NCBI RefSeq assembly: GCF_006874645.1 | Contig: NZ_CP030082.1 | Coordinates: 3,658,001-3,722,000 of the forward strand | Source: Bdellovibrio sp. ZAP7 | GTDB taxonomy: Bacteria; Bdellovibrionota; Bdellovibrionia; Bdellovibrionales; Bdellovibrionaceae | DNA length: 64,000 bases | Direction of reading: 5' to 3' | Shown here: piece after piece, positions 50,302 through 59,147 of the stretch | Position numbering within the stretch: position 1 is the stretch's first letter | Layout: every line of letters starts with the position of its first letter | Notes under the pieces: generated by a model | What the model was told of the DNA's origin: nothing | What the model saw: only the letters and a program-made list of their open reading frames with translations | The model's database searches: none | Translations under genes and position numbers: made by a program

Positions 50302-52306
50302 ACTTGGCTGCTGCGACGATGGCTGAAGCGTCGATTTTGTGCTTCTTGTACAAATCAAGAGCTGTGTATGAGCTTTGGCCGAATTCACCGTGTACGCCCA
50401 AAGACTTCACTTTGAAATCAACTTGCGCCTGCAACAATGAGTGGCAAAGCATTTGCCCGAAACCACCGATCAACTGGTGATCTTCTACAGTCACCAAGCG
50501 ACCGCCTGTTTTTACCAAAGCTGCTTTCACAGTTTCGACATCGGGGTGATTTACTTTCACCACGTTCACAACCACAGAACCGATACCTTGCGCTTCCAAA
50601 GTTTTAGAAGCCTCCAAAGCTTGAAGAACCAAAGAACCCGTTGTGGCGATTGTCACAGACTTCGCTTTACCAGCTGTTGTGTCAGCCAATACTTGTGCTT
50701 TGTTCAAATCGTACTTAGTTCCAGCAACATATGTTTTAGGGAAGTTTTCACGGCCCAAGAAGAACACGGCGCTATTTGGAACTTTGCCAGCTTTGCGATC
50801 ATTGGCAAATTTTTCGATTACAGAGTAAACGATGCTGTCTGCTTCTTCGCTGCAAGACAAAGAGTAAACATCCACGTGAGGAATCGAAGAAACCATCGCC
50901 ATGTAAGACAAAGCTTGGTGAGATGCACCGTCAGCAGCATCTTGGAAACCCGTGTGAGAGAAGACTGCAATCACTGGAGCTTCAGACAAAGCGCCCATAG
51001 TGATTGGCAAAGCACCTTTCGTTACACCGAACTGAGCGAATGTATCGACAACTGGGATGTAACCCAATTTAGAAAGACCTGCCGCTGCAGAAACCATATT
51101 GGATTCAGCCACACCCACATCGAAAGAATCTGCTGGGAATTCTTTTCTGAAGCCAGCAACACCTGTGGAACCTGGAAGATCCGAAGTCACGCTCAAAACT
51201 GGGTAACCCGCTTTACGAGCACGGATCAAAGCGGAAGAAACACCATTTTGGATTTTTTCGCCAGAGTCTTTAACTGCGTTTGCTTTGATCTCTGCTTCCC
51301 ACTTGTTCAATTCTTCGATCCAAGTGTTGAATACAGCCGGCAAGGCTTCGCCATTGTAGATTTCAGACAAGAAGGCCGGAAGTTCAGAAGGGCTCTTCAA
51401 TGGGAAACCGTGAGCACCTGAAGCAGATTCAGCCGTTTTCTTAGTTCCGATACCTTTTACGGTTTTCGCGTGGATTGCGACTGGAACCTTAGGATTTGCT
51501 TTGGCTTTTTCAACAGCTGTTGCAATTGCATCGTAGCACTTTTGCAAGTCATTGCCTTCAGGCAACGAGATCACATCCCAGCCCAAAGTTTTCAAAGAAG
51601 CAAATGTATGAGACATCGAGAAAGATTCATTATCAATACGACCCGAAAGTTTCGTGTTGTTATCGCTGATAACCATCACGAATGGCCCCATCTTACCATG
51701 AGCTGCAAGCCCCGGAATCGCCGCGAAAGCTTCGCGTGCTTCACCTTCCATACTGGCACCGTCAGAGATCGCTGTGATCGTTACGCGGTTTTTACCAGAC
51801 AATGCCTCACCCATCGCCAAACCTTGAGTTTGTGGAAGAGCAGAACCCAAAGGACCGTTAGAAACGAAAACACCTTCAGGGAAACAGTGAACTTCACCGT
51901 GACCAGTAAGACCCGATTCGATCGAACGGAATTTTTTTAGGCTGTTCAAATTAAGACCGGCTGTTTGGTAGTTTGCTTTCAAAGCATACAAACCGTTTTC
52001 ACAGTGACCAGCGTCGTTCACAACGTGGAACAAATCATACCAAGGCTTGTTTTCTTTTTGAGCTTGATCAAAAACAAGACCATGCATTGCGGACATCAAC
52101 TCTGCAAAAGCTGCAGGACCGCCGTAGTGCGAAGCCGCGCCGCCAAGCACTGCATTCATGTCCATCAAGGACACAAGCGCACGCGTCGAGCGAGGATCAG
52201 CCACCGGAATGGATCTGCCGTCTTTGCTTTTAACAAAGCTTTTGAATTGAGGTTCTTGAGTCGGGTTGCCAGCCAATTTTGATTTGATTTGAATAGGTTC
52301 AGTCAT
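50300..52306 (-). CDS. Transketolase-family, thiamine-diphosphate enzyme
   Basis: The protein has 668 residues from the ATG at 52306. The thiamine-diphosphate motif has SDGASMEGEAREAF, with S in place of the usual G at the start, and a divergent magnesium-binding pattern. The central pyrimidine domain has GVAESNMVSAAAGL with the catalytic glutamate in VAESNM, and the C-terminal domain has VTVEDHQLIGGFGQ. Length and three-domain order fit transketolase, which would move two-carbon units in the pentose phosphate pathway. The N-terminal part (HVVNDAGHCENGLY) differs from standard transketolases, so a related enzyme remains possible. Confidence 0.75.
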   Translation of the reverse strand: MTEPIQIKSKLAGNPTQEPQFKSFVKSKDGRSIPVADPRSTRALVSLMDMNAVLGGAASHYGGPAAFAELMSAMHGLVFDQAQKENKPWYDLFHVVNDAGHCENGLYALKANYQTAGLNLNSLKKFRSIESGLTGHGEVHCFPEGVFVSNGPLGSALPQTQGLAMGEALSGKNRVTITAISDGASMEGEAREAFAAIPGLAAHGKMGPFVMVISDNNTKLSGRIDNESFSMSHTFASLKTLGWDVISLPEGNDLQKCYDAIATAVEKAKANPKVPVAIHAKTVKGIGTKKTAESASGAHGFPLKSPSELPAFLSEIYNGEALPAVFNTWIEELNKWEAEIKANAVKDSGEKIQNGVSSALIRARKAGYPVLSVTSDLPGSTGVAGFRKEFPADSFDVGVAESNMVSAAAGLSKLGYIPVVDTFAQFGVTKGALPITMGALSEAPVIAVFSHTGFQDAADGASHQALSYMAMVSSIPHVDVYSLSCSEEADSIVYSVIEKFANDRKAGKVPNSAVFFLGRENFPKTYVAGTKYDLNKAQVLADTTAGKAKSVTIATTGSLVLQALEASKTLEAQGIGSVVVNVVKVNHPDVETVKAALVKTGGRLVTVEDHQLIGGFGQMLCHSLLQAQVDFKVKSLGVHGEFGQSSYTALDLYKKHKIDASAIVAAAK

Positions 52307-52342
52307 AGAATATGTTCTACTTCCAGCGCAGAGGAACATCAA

Positions 52343-53365
52343 ATGCAAAAGCTATATGCACACAACATTCGCGATCTTTTAAAAGTAGAGCTTCACCGAC
52401 ACTTGGACTGCTCAGTGCGTTGGAGCACCTTGGTCGAATTAGCACCTCAAGTTGGCATCACTCTGGCGCCTACTTCACAGCAACAAAAAGAGCAGTTTTT
52501 AATTACAGAGCCCATGAATGATCTGGGAAGTGTGCTGAATAAATTCCTGAATGCTCAAAAAGTTCTGGCGAGCGAAGAAATCCTCTCGCGTATTGCTTTT
52601 GAAGCCTGCGAAGATGCTTACAACGACGGCATTCGCCTGCTGGAACTGCGTTACGCGCCCACTTTTATCGCAGAAGGCCACAGTTCTCTGACTTTTGAAA
52701 AGATCCATCAGGCTTTGCACAACGGCGTAAAGCTGGCGCAAAAGAAATTTGCCATCGCTGTCGGACTTATCTGCATCGTGCAACGAGTAAAACCATTCGC
52801 GGTTGCGGAAAAAGTTGTGGATTTCGCTATAGACCACAAAGACAGCTTTGTCGCTCTGGACTTGGCTGACAACGAAGAGGGTTTTGATCCTAAAGTATTT
52901 GCCCCACTTTTTCAAAAAGCAAAAAAGGCTGGCCTGCATATCACCATTCACTCAGGCGAAACACCGAACGATCAAGCCGCCAGCTGGGTAAAAGACTCTG
53001 TCGAAATCCTGGGAGCAGAACGAATCGGCCATGGTATTCAAATCGTGCGCAATCCTGAAGTTTTAAATTTCATCCGTGATCGCAAAATTCCATTGGAAGT
53101 TTGTCCGATCAGTAACTATCTGACTCAATCATTTAAAACCTATGAAGAGCATCCAATCCGTCAGCTTTTAAATGCGGGAGTTTTGGTGACGATAAATTCA
53201 GACGATCCGGGAGTCTTTGCGACGAACTTAAGTGACGACTATGAAGTTCTACATCGCGTGCATTCCTTCACGACGGAAGATTTCAAACGCTGCAATCAGA
53301 TTGCCTTCGAGGCAAGCTTCATTCCAAAAGCGGAAAAAGAGAAATTCAGAAAGGATTTTTTCTAA
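52343..53365 (+). CDS. add: Adenosine deaminase
   Basis: The protein has 340 residues from the ATG at 52343, preceded by GAGGAA. The zinc site is complete: HRHLD (H-x-H), HSGE with catalytic glutamate, IGHGI and SDDPG with aspartates. The enzyme deaminates adenosine to inosine. It is close to the length of E. coli Add. The start is only 36 bp from that of the transketolase gene, so the two promoters overlap. The next gene overlaps its stop (TAATG). Confidence 0.93.
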   Translation: MQKLYAHNIRDLLKVELHRHLDCSVRWSTLVELAPQVGITLAPTSQQQKEQFLITEPMNDLGSVLNKFLNAQKVLASEEILSRIAFEACEDAYNDGIRLLELRYAPTFIAEGHSSLTFEKIHQALHNGVKLAQKKFAIAVGLICIVQRVKPFAVAEKVVDFAIDHKDSFVALDLADNEEGFDPKVFAPLFQKAKKAGLHITIHSGETPNDQAASWVKDSVEILGAERIGHGIQIVRNPEVLNFIRDRKIPLEVCPISNYLTQSFKTYEEHPIRQLLNAGVLVTINSDDPGVFATNLSDDYEVLHRVHSFTTEDFKRCNQIAFEASFIPKAEKEKFRKDFF

Positions 53366-53967
53366 TGGCAACTGATTGGAAATCGATTGGCGAAGAGATT
53401 CAGCACATGATGAGAGAGGACACCGCGGTTCGCGAAGTTCTGGCATCCACGGGAGAACTTTTTCAAGGCTATGCCCCCGCGATGGAAAAAGTTCACCTGA
53501 AGCATGCACAACATTTGAAAACACTGATTGATGAACACGGTTTCCCCACGATATCTAAAGTAGGCAAAGATGCTGCGATTGATGCCATGAGATTGATTTT
53601 ACATGCGATCAGCTGGCCTGAATTCATGCGCTCGATGGAGGCGGTCACAGTGAATTTAGCCAAGACTGGCGAAGTTCCAAAAGATTATGTCGCAAGGCTC
53701 ATGGACCGCATTCGTTTCTATGAGGGACGCAAACAAATCTATGGAACCAACGCGGACTGGGACGATAATGGAATTATGCGCATCACCGATGTGGAAGATG
53801 AAAGTAAATTGAATGCACGCCGCGCCGAAATGGATTTACCACCTTTGGAAAGCCTGGTGATCACTCCGTTGGATGGCGATTTTCATCCAGCCGATCCCAA
53901 GAAGCGTCACGAAGAATATGTAGCATGGACTCTAAAAGTAGGATGGCGTACAGTCGCTATGCCCTAG
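53365..53967 (+). CDS. DUF6624-like protein
   Basis: The protein has 200 residues. Residues about 60-165 resemble DUF6624: EHGFPTISKVGKDA, an H-x-W-P-like helix, a DRIRFYEGRKQIYGTNADWD segment and the ARRAEMDLPPLES piece. The function of DUF6624 is unknown. There is no signal peptide. Its ATG overlaps the adenosine deaminase stop (TAATG) and it lies 13 bp before the proline iminopeptidase gene, so it is part of that operon. Confidence 0.7.
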   Translation: MATDWKSIGEEIQHMMREDTAVREVLASTGELFQGYAPAMEKVHLKHAQHLKTLIDEHGFPTISKVGKDAAIDAMRLILHAISWPEFMRSMEAVTVNLAKTGEVPKDYVARLMDRIRFYEGRKQIYGTNADWDDNGIMRITDVEDESKLNARRAEMDLPPLESLVITPLDGDFHPADPKKRHEEYVAWTLKVGWRTVAMP

Positions 53968-53980
53968 CAAAGGATCAGAA

Positions 53981-54943
53981 ATGGAAAAACAAACTCTTCG
54001 CGATTTTTACCCACCTATTGAGCCCTACAACAAAGGCTTTTTAAAAGTTTCAGATATTCATAATCTCTATTTCGAAGAAGTCGGAAATCCTGCTGGTAAA
54101 CCCATCGTGTTTTTGCACGGCGGCCCCGGTGGTGGTGTCGCTCCTGATCACCGACGTTTCTTTGATCCGAAAACTTATCGCATCATTTTGTTCGACCAAC
54201 GTGGTTCGGGCCAATCCACTCCTTGTGCTGAACTTCGTGACAACACCACATGGGATCTGGTTGCAGATACAGAACGTATTCGCGAGCATTTGAAAATCGA
54301 CAAATGGGTTGTCTTTGGCGGGAGCTGGGGTTCGACCCTGGCTTTGACTTACGCCATTAAACATCCCGAGCGCGTAAAAGCATTGGTTCTGCGCGGAATT
54401 TTCCTGTGCCGTCCTTCAGAAATTAAATGGTTTTATCAAGAAGGCGCTTCTCAGATTTTCCCTGACGTATGGGATGAGTATTTGAAAGTGATTCCTCAAA
54501 ATGAACGCCATGACATGGTAACTGCCTACTACAAACGCCTGACTCATGAAAATCGCGATGTGCGTTTGGAAGCCGCGAAAGCCTGGAGTAAATGGGAAGC
54601 CGCAACTTCTCGTTTGTATATTGATGCTCACGCGATCGAAGAGTTCGATGATCCAGATTCTGCATTAAGCTTTGCACGTATCGAGTGTCACTACTTCACC
54701 AACAATGCGTTCTTTGAAACCAACAACTGGATTTTGGAAAACGTAAATAAGATCCGCAACATTCCAGCGTGGATCGTTCAAGGCCGTTACGATGTGGTTT
54801 GCCCGGCGACATCGGCGTGGGAACTTCACAAAGCTTGGCCGGAAGCCAAATTCCAAATCATCCCCGATTCAGGTCACGCGGCCGCTGAACCCGGCACCCG
54901 TTCTGCCCTGGTCGAAGCCACAGATGCCTGCAGATCGCTTTAA
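53981..54943 (+). CDS. pip: Proline iminopeptidase (alpha/beta hydrolase, S33)
   Basis: The protein has 320 residues. Marks are FLHGGPGGG, LFDQRGSGQSTP and the nucleophile elbow GGSWGSTLAL. A helical cap contains EIKWFYQEGASQIFPDVW, and the C-terminal histidine lies in DSGHAAAEP. The enzyme removes N-terminal proline from peptides, which fits digestion of prey protein. No signal peptide is seen, so it is cytoplasmic. It is the third gene of the add-DUF6624-pip unit. Confidence 0.95.
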   Translation: MEKQTLRDFYPPIEPYNKGFLKVSDIHNLYFEEVGNPAGKPIVFLHGGPGGGVAPDHRRFFDPKTYRIILFDQRGSGQSTPCAELRDNTTWDLVADTERIREHLKIDKWVVFGGSWGSTLALTYAIKHPERVKALVLRGIFLCRPSEIKWFYQEGASQIFPDVWDEYLKVIPQNERHDMVTAYYKRLTHENRDVRLEAAKAWSKWEAATSRLYIDAHAIEEFDDPDSALSFARIECHYFTNNAFFETNNWILENVNKIRNIPAWIVQGRYDVVCPATSAWELHKAWPEAKFQIIPDSGHAAAEPGTRSALVEATDACRSL

Positions 54944-54983
54944 TTCGTTTTAGCGACCTGGCGACTGCATTTTTTACAATATA

Positions 54984-55010
54984 AGGAGCGGGAAATTGTT
55001 TCCTGCTCCT
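54984..55010 (+). other. 12-bp hairpin downstream of pip
   Basis: AGGAGCGGGAAA (54984-54995) pairs with TTTCCTGCTCCT (54999-55010), one wobble, loop TTG. No T-run follows, so it is probably a processing or stability element at the 3' end of the add-pip transcript, or part of the leader of the protease gene. Confidence 0.4.
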
Positions 55011-55093
55011 AAATTGATGTTTCAAATTCCGTGAACTTCAGGTTATATGGCTCAACGCATCATTTGTTTGATGGTGCCATTCCTGGGGGAAAA

Positions 55094-56029
55094 TTGGGGT
55101 CTTTAAACCGCTGTTTCTTATTCCTAGCACTCTGCACTTTAAGCGCCTGCTCTCAGGCTCTGAAGATGCCAGTCTCCAAAAAGAAAACAGACTCTGCAAT
55201 CATCGGTGGTGAAGTTGTCACGGGCCGTGATCTGACTTCCCAAAGCGTTGTCGGTGTTTTGACTCAAAACAAAGAGACTGGCGACGTTGAAATTTGCAGC
55301 GGAACTTTATTAAAAAACAAACTTGTTTTAACTGCTGCTCACTGTGTCTCTGACCCAGAAGGCAGTCTTAGTATTTCAGTGGTTTTCGATAACGTGATCA
55401 GCCCGACGGGCAATACCATCACCGCGATTCGCGCGGTTCCTCGTACAGCGATTCCTGCATGGTGGGGCGCCGAAACACATTTAGAAACTGATACCGGGGA
55501 CATCGCACTTCTTCAGTATGTTGGCGACACTCCAAGTGGCTACACGCCGATCACGGCTTTGGCTTCCGAAGAAGACATCGTTAATAATAACCAAATTCTG
55601 ATTGCCGGTTTCGGTGTCAATAAAGTGACGACGAAGCCCGTGGACGTAAATACATTCCCGGATTTGATTGGTGCTATCCAATCAGGCCAAGTCAGCTGCA
55701 AAGACCCTGTCCGCCTTCAAGGTTGCGTGGAAGTATCTATGGAAGGTGCTGGCACATTAAGACAAGCCACTTCCAAAATTAAAAACAACCGTTATTCCAG
55801 TTCTGAAATCGAAGTCGCTCCGCAATCGGGCAACACATGCCATGGAGATTCCGGTGGCCCGGCGTTCATCGTAAAAAACAATAAACTGTATTTATGGGGA
55901 GTAGCAAACCGCTCTGCCAATAACAGGCTTACTGATTGTTCAACGAATTCAGTCTATGCCAGCGTGCCGTTCTTTAGAGAATGGCTGAACCTTGCAGCGG
56001 CGAGACTTCAGGAAGAATCAGTAAAATAG
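55094..56029 (+). CDS. Trypsin-like serine protease lipoprotein 1
   Basis: The TTG at 55094 with GGGGGA upstream is preferred over a GTG at 55031 because it places the lipoprotein signal at the N-terminus (lipobox LSAC); the protein has 311 residues. The mature domain starts after a short linker with IIGGEVVTG, where activation cleavage is expected in chymotrypsin-family zymogens. The triad is H in TAAHC, D in DTGDIALLQ and S in CHGDSGGPA. It is exported and probably anchored in a membrane. It is followed by a second protease gene after 2 bp. Confidence 0.85.
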   Translation: MGSLNRCFLFLALCTLSACSQALKMPVSKKKTDSAIIGGEVVTGRDLTSQSVVGVLTQNKETGDVEICSGTLLKNKLVLTAAHCVSDPEGSLSISVVFDNVISPTGNTITAIRAVPRTAIPAWWGAETHLETDTGDIALLQYVGDTPSGYTPITALASEEDIVNNNQILIAGFGVNKVTTKPVDVNTFPDLIGAIQSGQVSCKDPVRLQGCVEVSMEGAGTLRQATSKIKNNRYSSSEIEVAPQSGNTCHGDSGGPAFIVKNNKLYLWGVANRSANNRLTDCSTNSVYASVPFFREWLNLAAARLQEESVK

Positions 56030-56031
56030 TT

Positions 56032-56844
56032 ATGAAAAAAAGCATTTACCTGATCCTGACTCTCGTATTGTTAAATGCCTGCCAACCTGAAAACCCCGCT
56101 GTTGATTCTAACGTTGATGAAGTGACGGAAGAAATCGTCGGCGGGAGCACCGTATCCAGCGTGGATTCCATCTCTAAGCACTTGGTTTTTATTTACAGCA
56201 ACCGTGATTCTTCATATTGCACTGGCACAATCATTTCAGAAAATCTGATTTTAACAGCTGCTCACTGTATTAAAAATACGTCTGACACTTTAGTTCTTGG
56301 CTTTGGTTTGGATCGCTCCAAGGGCACAATGCAGGCTCGAACCAGCAACGGCGCGGTTAAACACGTCGCTTATAAAGCGGATCTAACTGCGGAACGCAAC
56401 GATGTCGGTTTGATCTCATTTTCCGGTGGCTTGCCAGAGGGTTTTGAACCCGCTCCGCTGGCGAATGCGAAAATTTTCGCCAAGGTAAAATCAGAAATCA
56501 TTGCGGTTGGCTATGGCCGCGTGAAAGGCGTTCGCAACGTTCCCCCTTCTGACAGTGGCTCGGGTCGCCTTCGCAAAGTGACATTGAAAATTCAATCCAA
56601 GACGACGAACGGCAAAGCTTTTGAAGTCAGCCAACAAGACGGTCGCGGCATTTGCTATGGCGATTCTGGCGGTCCAGCGTTCGTCAAATCAAACGGTCAA
56701 TACTACCTAGTGGGAGTAACTTCCGCAGTGCTTTGGTACAAACCCAAAGACTCAGTCTATGACTTGTGTAAAGAGCACTCGATGTTCATGGATGTGAAGT
56801 TTTATAAACCGTGGATCAATGCCCAATCAGGACAACTGCTGTAG
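56032..56844 (+). CDS. Trypsin-like serine protease lipoprotein 2
   Basis: The ATG at 56032 lies 2 bp after the first protease gene and gives 270 residues. The lipobox is LNAC. The mature start EIVGGSTVSS again fits zymogen processing. The triad is H in TAAHC, D in ERNDVGLISF and S in CYGDSGGPA. It is a diverged paralogue of the preceding gene and probably acts in the same place, perhaps on different substrates. Its 3' end overlaps menH by 18 bp. Confidence 0.87.
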   Translation: MKKSIYLILTLVLLNACQPENPAVDSNVDEVTEEIVGGSTVSSVDSISKHLVFIYSNRDSSYCTGTIISENLILTAAHCIKNTSDTLVLGFGLDRSKGTMQARTSNGAVKHVAYKADLTAERNDVGLISFSGGLPEGFEPAPLANAKIFAKVKSEIIAVGYGRVKGVRNVPPSDSGSGRLRKVTLKIQSKTTNGKAFEVSQQDGRGICYGDSGGPAFVKSNGQYYLVGVTSAVLWYKPKDSVYDLCKEHSMFMDVKFYKPWINAQSGQLL

Positions 56845-57579
56845 GATCTGTTTGATTTTTTCTGCAACTTCGCGGGGACGATCAAACAGCACACGGTGAG
56901 AGGCATCTGGGGCCACCACATAGTCCAAGCCCGTCTGGTGATGCAGATTTTGCGACATCGAGACAAACTTTTCGTCTTTCTCGCCAACCATCCACATTAC
57001 TTTTTGCCTTAGGGCGCTGATGATATTGCGCATGTTCTGTTGTTCCGCCAGGGACCATCTGGTCAATGCAAGACTTAGGAATTCACGATTATAGTCTTTT
57101 TCCAAACGAACAGGCTCACTGCCACCACCGAATACAGGCTGGGCATTCCAGTTTCTCATTACCATATCCCACGGAGCTTTCAGAAACTCCTCTGCCCAAT
57201 AGGAATCGCTCAACCAGCGCTGTCGACGCTGTTCAGAACTGGGATCGAAATGTCGTAAATTATCATCAAAGCCAGGATTGGTAGAGATCAATAAAGCTTT
57301 GAACCATTGAGTGGGATTTTGTGCGAGAGCTTGTAAAGCCAAACGACCGCCCAAAGAATAACCGACAATTACATTGCGGCCAGTGTTTTTGGTTTCATCA
57401 TAAACCCAGTCGTTAAAGTTTTCGGCCCATTGATCAAAACCATGTACGGAGTTGAGCTCTTCGTCTTTGAAATAGTCAGGAGTATAGATACGCAGATTCG
57501 AGACCGGAGGAAGAGAAGCTTTCACCGCTTCCCAATCCGAGGGTCTGCCTAAGAATCCGTGTAAAAGAAAAAGGTTCAC
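56827..57579 (-). CDS. menH: MenH-like alpha/beta hydrolase (SHCHC synthase)
   Basis: The GTG at 57579 overlaps the menD stop by 4 bp (GTGA) and starts the protein as MNLFLLHGF, giving 250 residues; a TTG at 57609 is possible. The nucleophile elbow is VGYSLGGRLAL and the catalytic histidine lies in ASHRVLFD. MenH removes pyruvate from SEPHCHC to form SHCHC in menaquinone synthesis. The neighbouring menD and menF make this role likely. The 3' end overlaps the protease gene by 18 bp. Confidence 0.85.
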   Translation of the reverse strand: MNLFLLHGFLGRPSDWEAVKASLPPVSNLRIYTPDYFKDEELNSVHGFDQWAENFNDWVYDETKNTGRNVIVGYSLGGRLALQALAQNPTQWFKALLISTNPGFDDNLRHFDPSSEQRRQRWLSDSYWAEEFLKAPWDMVMRNWNAQPVFGGGSEPVRLEKDYNREFLSLALTRWSLAEQQNMRNIISALRQKVMWMVGEKDEKFVSMSQNLHHQTGLDYVVAPDASHRVLFDRPREVAEKIKQILQQLS

Positions 57580-59147
57580 TCTTTCCAAAGGGTTTCGATT
57601 TCCTTCCAAAACTGCTGGGTCTCATTCCAATCAGGGACCATCTCAATCACTTGAAGATTGTCCAGTTCCAAACTCGTAGGAACAGTATGCCACTTCTGAT
57701 ACGACCAATTCCACATTTTTGCCCACGATTCGAATGAAATTTCGTGCTTATTCACGAAAATCTCTTTCTTGAACATCCGTGAGAAGATTTGGCCACCACC
57801 ATTGTTGATCACAACTACTCGTAATTTCTGCGCTTCTAACTGAGAAGTCGCCCAAAGTGCCGAAAGATCATACATCGCAGTTAGATCCCCGACCAGACAC
57901 CAGTTCTGTGTATCTGTGTGTGCCCAACCGAGGAAAGTCGAGATCTGCCCGTCTATACCATTTGCTCCACGATTCGCAGCCACACGCAATGGAGAACTGT
58001 CCAAATCAGCACATGAATCCCATTCGCGAATTGGCAAAGAGTTTCCAAGATAAACGGAGTGACCCTTCATATGTTTGGAGGCCGCATAAATCATGCCTTG
58101 CTCGGACTTAGGATATTTCTCAAGCAATGACTTCATTTGTTGGGTGCGAGATTCATCTTCCATCGCGATCTGATAGTTCTCTCTGTGAACGGAGGCGAAC
58201 TCCACCTGGCTGAGCAAATCCAGCGAAGGGCAATGGTCTACCGGACGACTTAATCCCGTATAGTGATTAAATCCGACTGAAAAAACTGGCAGCTCGCGAT
58301 AACGATCTTCAAGATCACGCCACAGACGAACGGTGGGAATCCCTCCAATTCGCAAAATGGAGTCGCAGGTCCCAGACTTTAAAAGCTTGTGAATCATCTG
58401 CTCGCCCGAGCGAATTTGCAGGTCCTTTAAATCAGGATGCCCGCGCAGACTGGAAATACCTTCGGCATACACGGGAGCTTTGTACTGTTTTAAAAAATCC
58501 AAAACAGTGCCATAAGCTTTCTCTGGCAAAATCCCGACGAGCACCAAAGGTTTGTGCGTGTTAAGGAAATCTTCCAATTGCTTCAACATGCCCATTGGTA
58601 ATTGACCCGGAAGTTTTGTTCTTTCCGAAGTTGCTGGAACTTTGATTTGCGGAACAGGTCCGTCAATCAACGGCTCTTCAAAACAAACATTCACGTGAAT
58701 TGGTTTTTTCCACGATAAACTTTTGAACGACAAATGGGAATTTTCCGCATCGATATCCAAAGCCACTTCGTTGTAATAAGAAAAAATACCGACTTGCTCA
58801 ATCGTTTGCGGAGCTCCGGAACCGCGATAGCGTTTAGGACGATCCGCAGTGATCATGATCAAAGGCAAAGAGGAATACGTTCCCTCAACCGCTGCTGGCA
58901 AAAGTTCTGCAACTGCAGTTCCTGAAGTTGTGAAAATAGCAACCGGACGGCGGTAACCCGCGATACGCCCCAAAGCAAAGAAAGCAGCAGAGCGCTCTTC
59001 AAAGAAAGAATAAACTTTCAGGCTTTTGTTTTCGTCCAGGATGTGAACCAGTGGACTGTTGCGGGCTCCAGCACAAAGAATGAATTCACGAACGCCGGTG
59101 TCCACCAGCTCCTGAATAACTTTTGCCGCCAATTCCATGTTTGTCAT
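57576..59147 (-). CDS. menD: MenD, SEPHCHC synthase
   Basis: The enzyme joins isochorismate and 2-oxoglutarate with thiamine diphosphate. The protein has 523 residues with the usual three-domain arrangement. The N-terminal FILCAGARNSPLV segment is typical, as are FFEERSAAFFALGRI and TADRPKRYRGSGAPQTI. The thiamine-diphosphate site has VGDLTAMYDLSAL and VVINNGGGQIF. It overlaps menF by 4 bp (ATGA) and menH by 4 bp. Confidence 0.95.
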   Translation of the reverse strand: MTNMELAAKVIQELVDTGVREFILCAGARNSPLVHILDENKSLKVYSFFEERSAAFFALGRIAGYRRPVAIFTTSGTAVAELLPAAVEGTYSSLPLIMITADRPKRYRGSGAPQTIEQVGIFSYYNEVALDIDAENSHLSFKSLSWKKPIHVNVCFEEPLIDGPVPQIKVPATSERTKLPGQLPMGMLKQLEDFLNTHKPLVLVGILPEKAYGTVLDFLKQYKAPVYAEGISSLRGHPDLKDLQIRSGEQMIHKLLKSGTCDSILRIGGIPTVRLWRDLEDRYRELPVFSVGFNHYTGLSRPVDHCPSLDLLSQVEFASVHRENYQIAMEDESRTQQMKSLLEKYPKSEQGMIYAASKHMKGHSVYLGNSLPIREWDSCADLDSSPLRVAANRGANGIDGQISTFLGWAHTDTQNWCLVGDLTAMYDLSALWATSQLEAQKLRVVVINNGGGQIFSRMFKKEIFVNKHEISFESWAKMWNWSYQKWHTVPTSLELDNLQVIEMVPDWNETQQFWKEIETLWKE

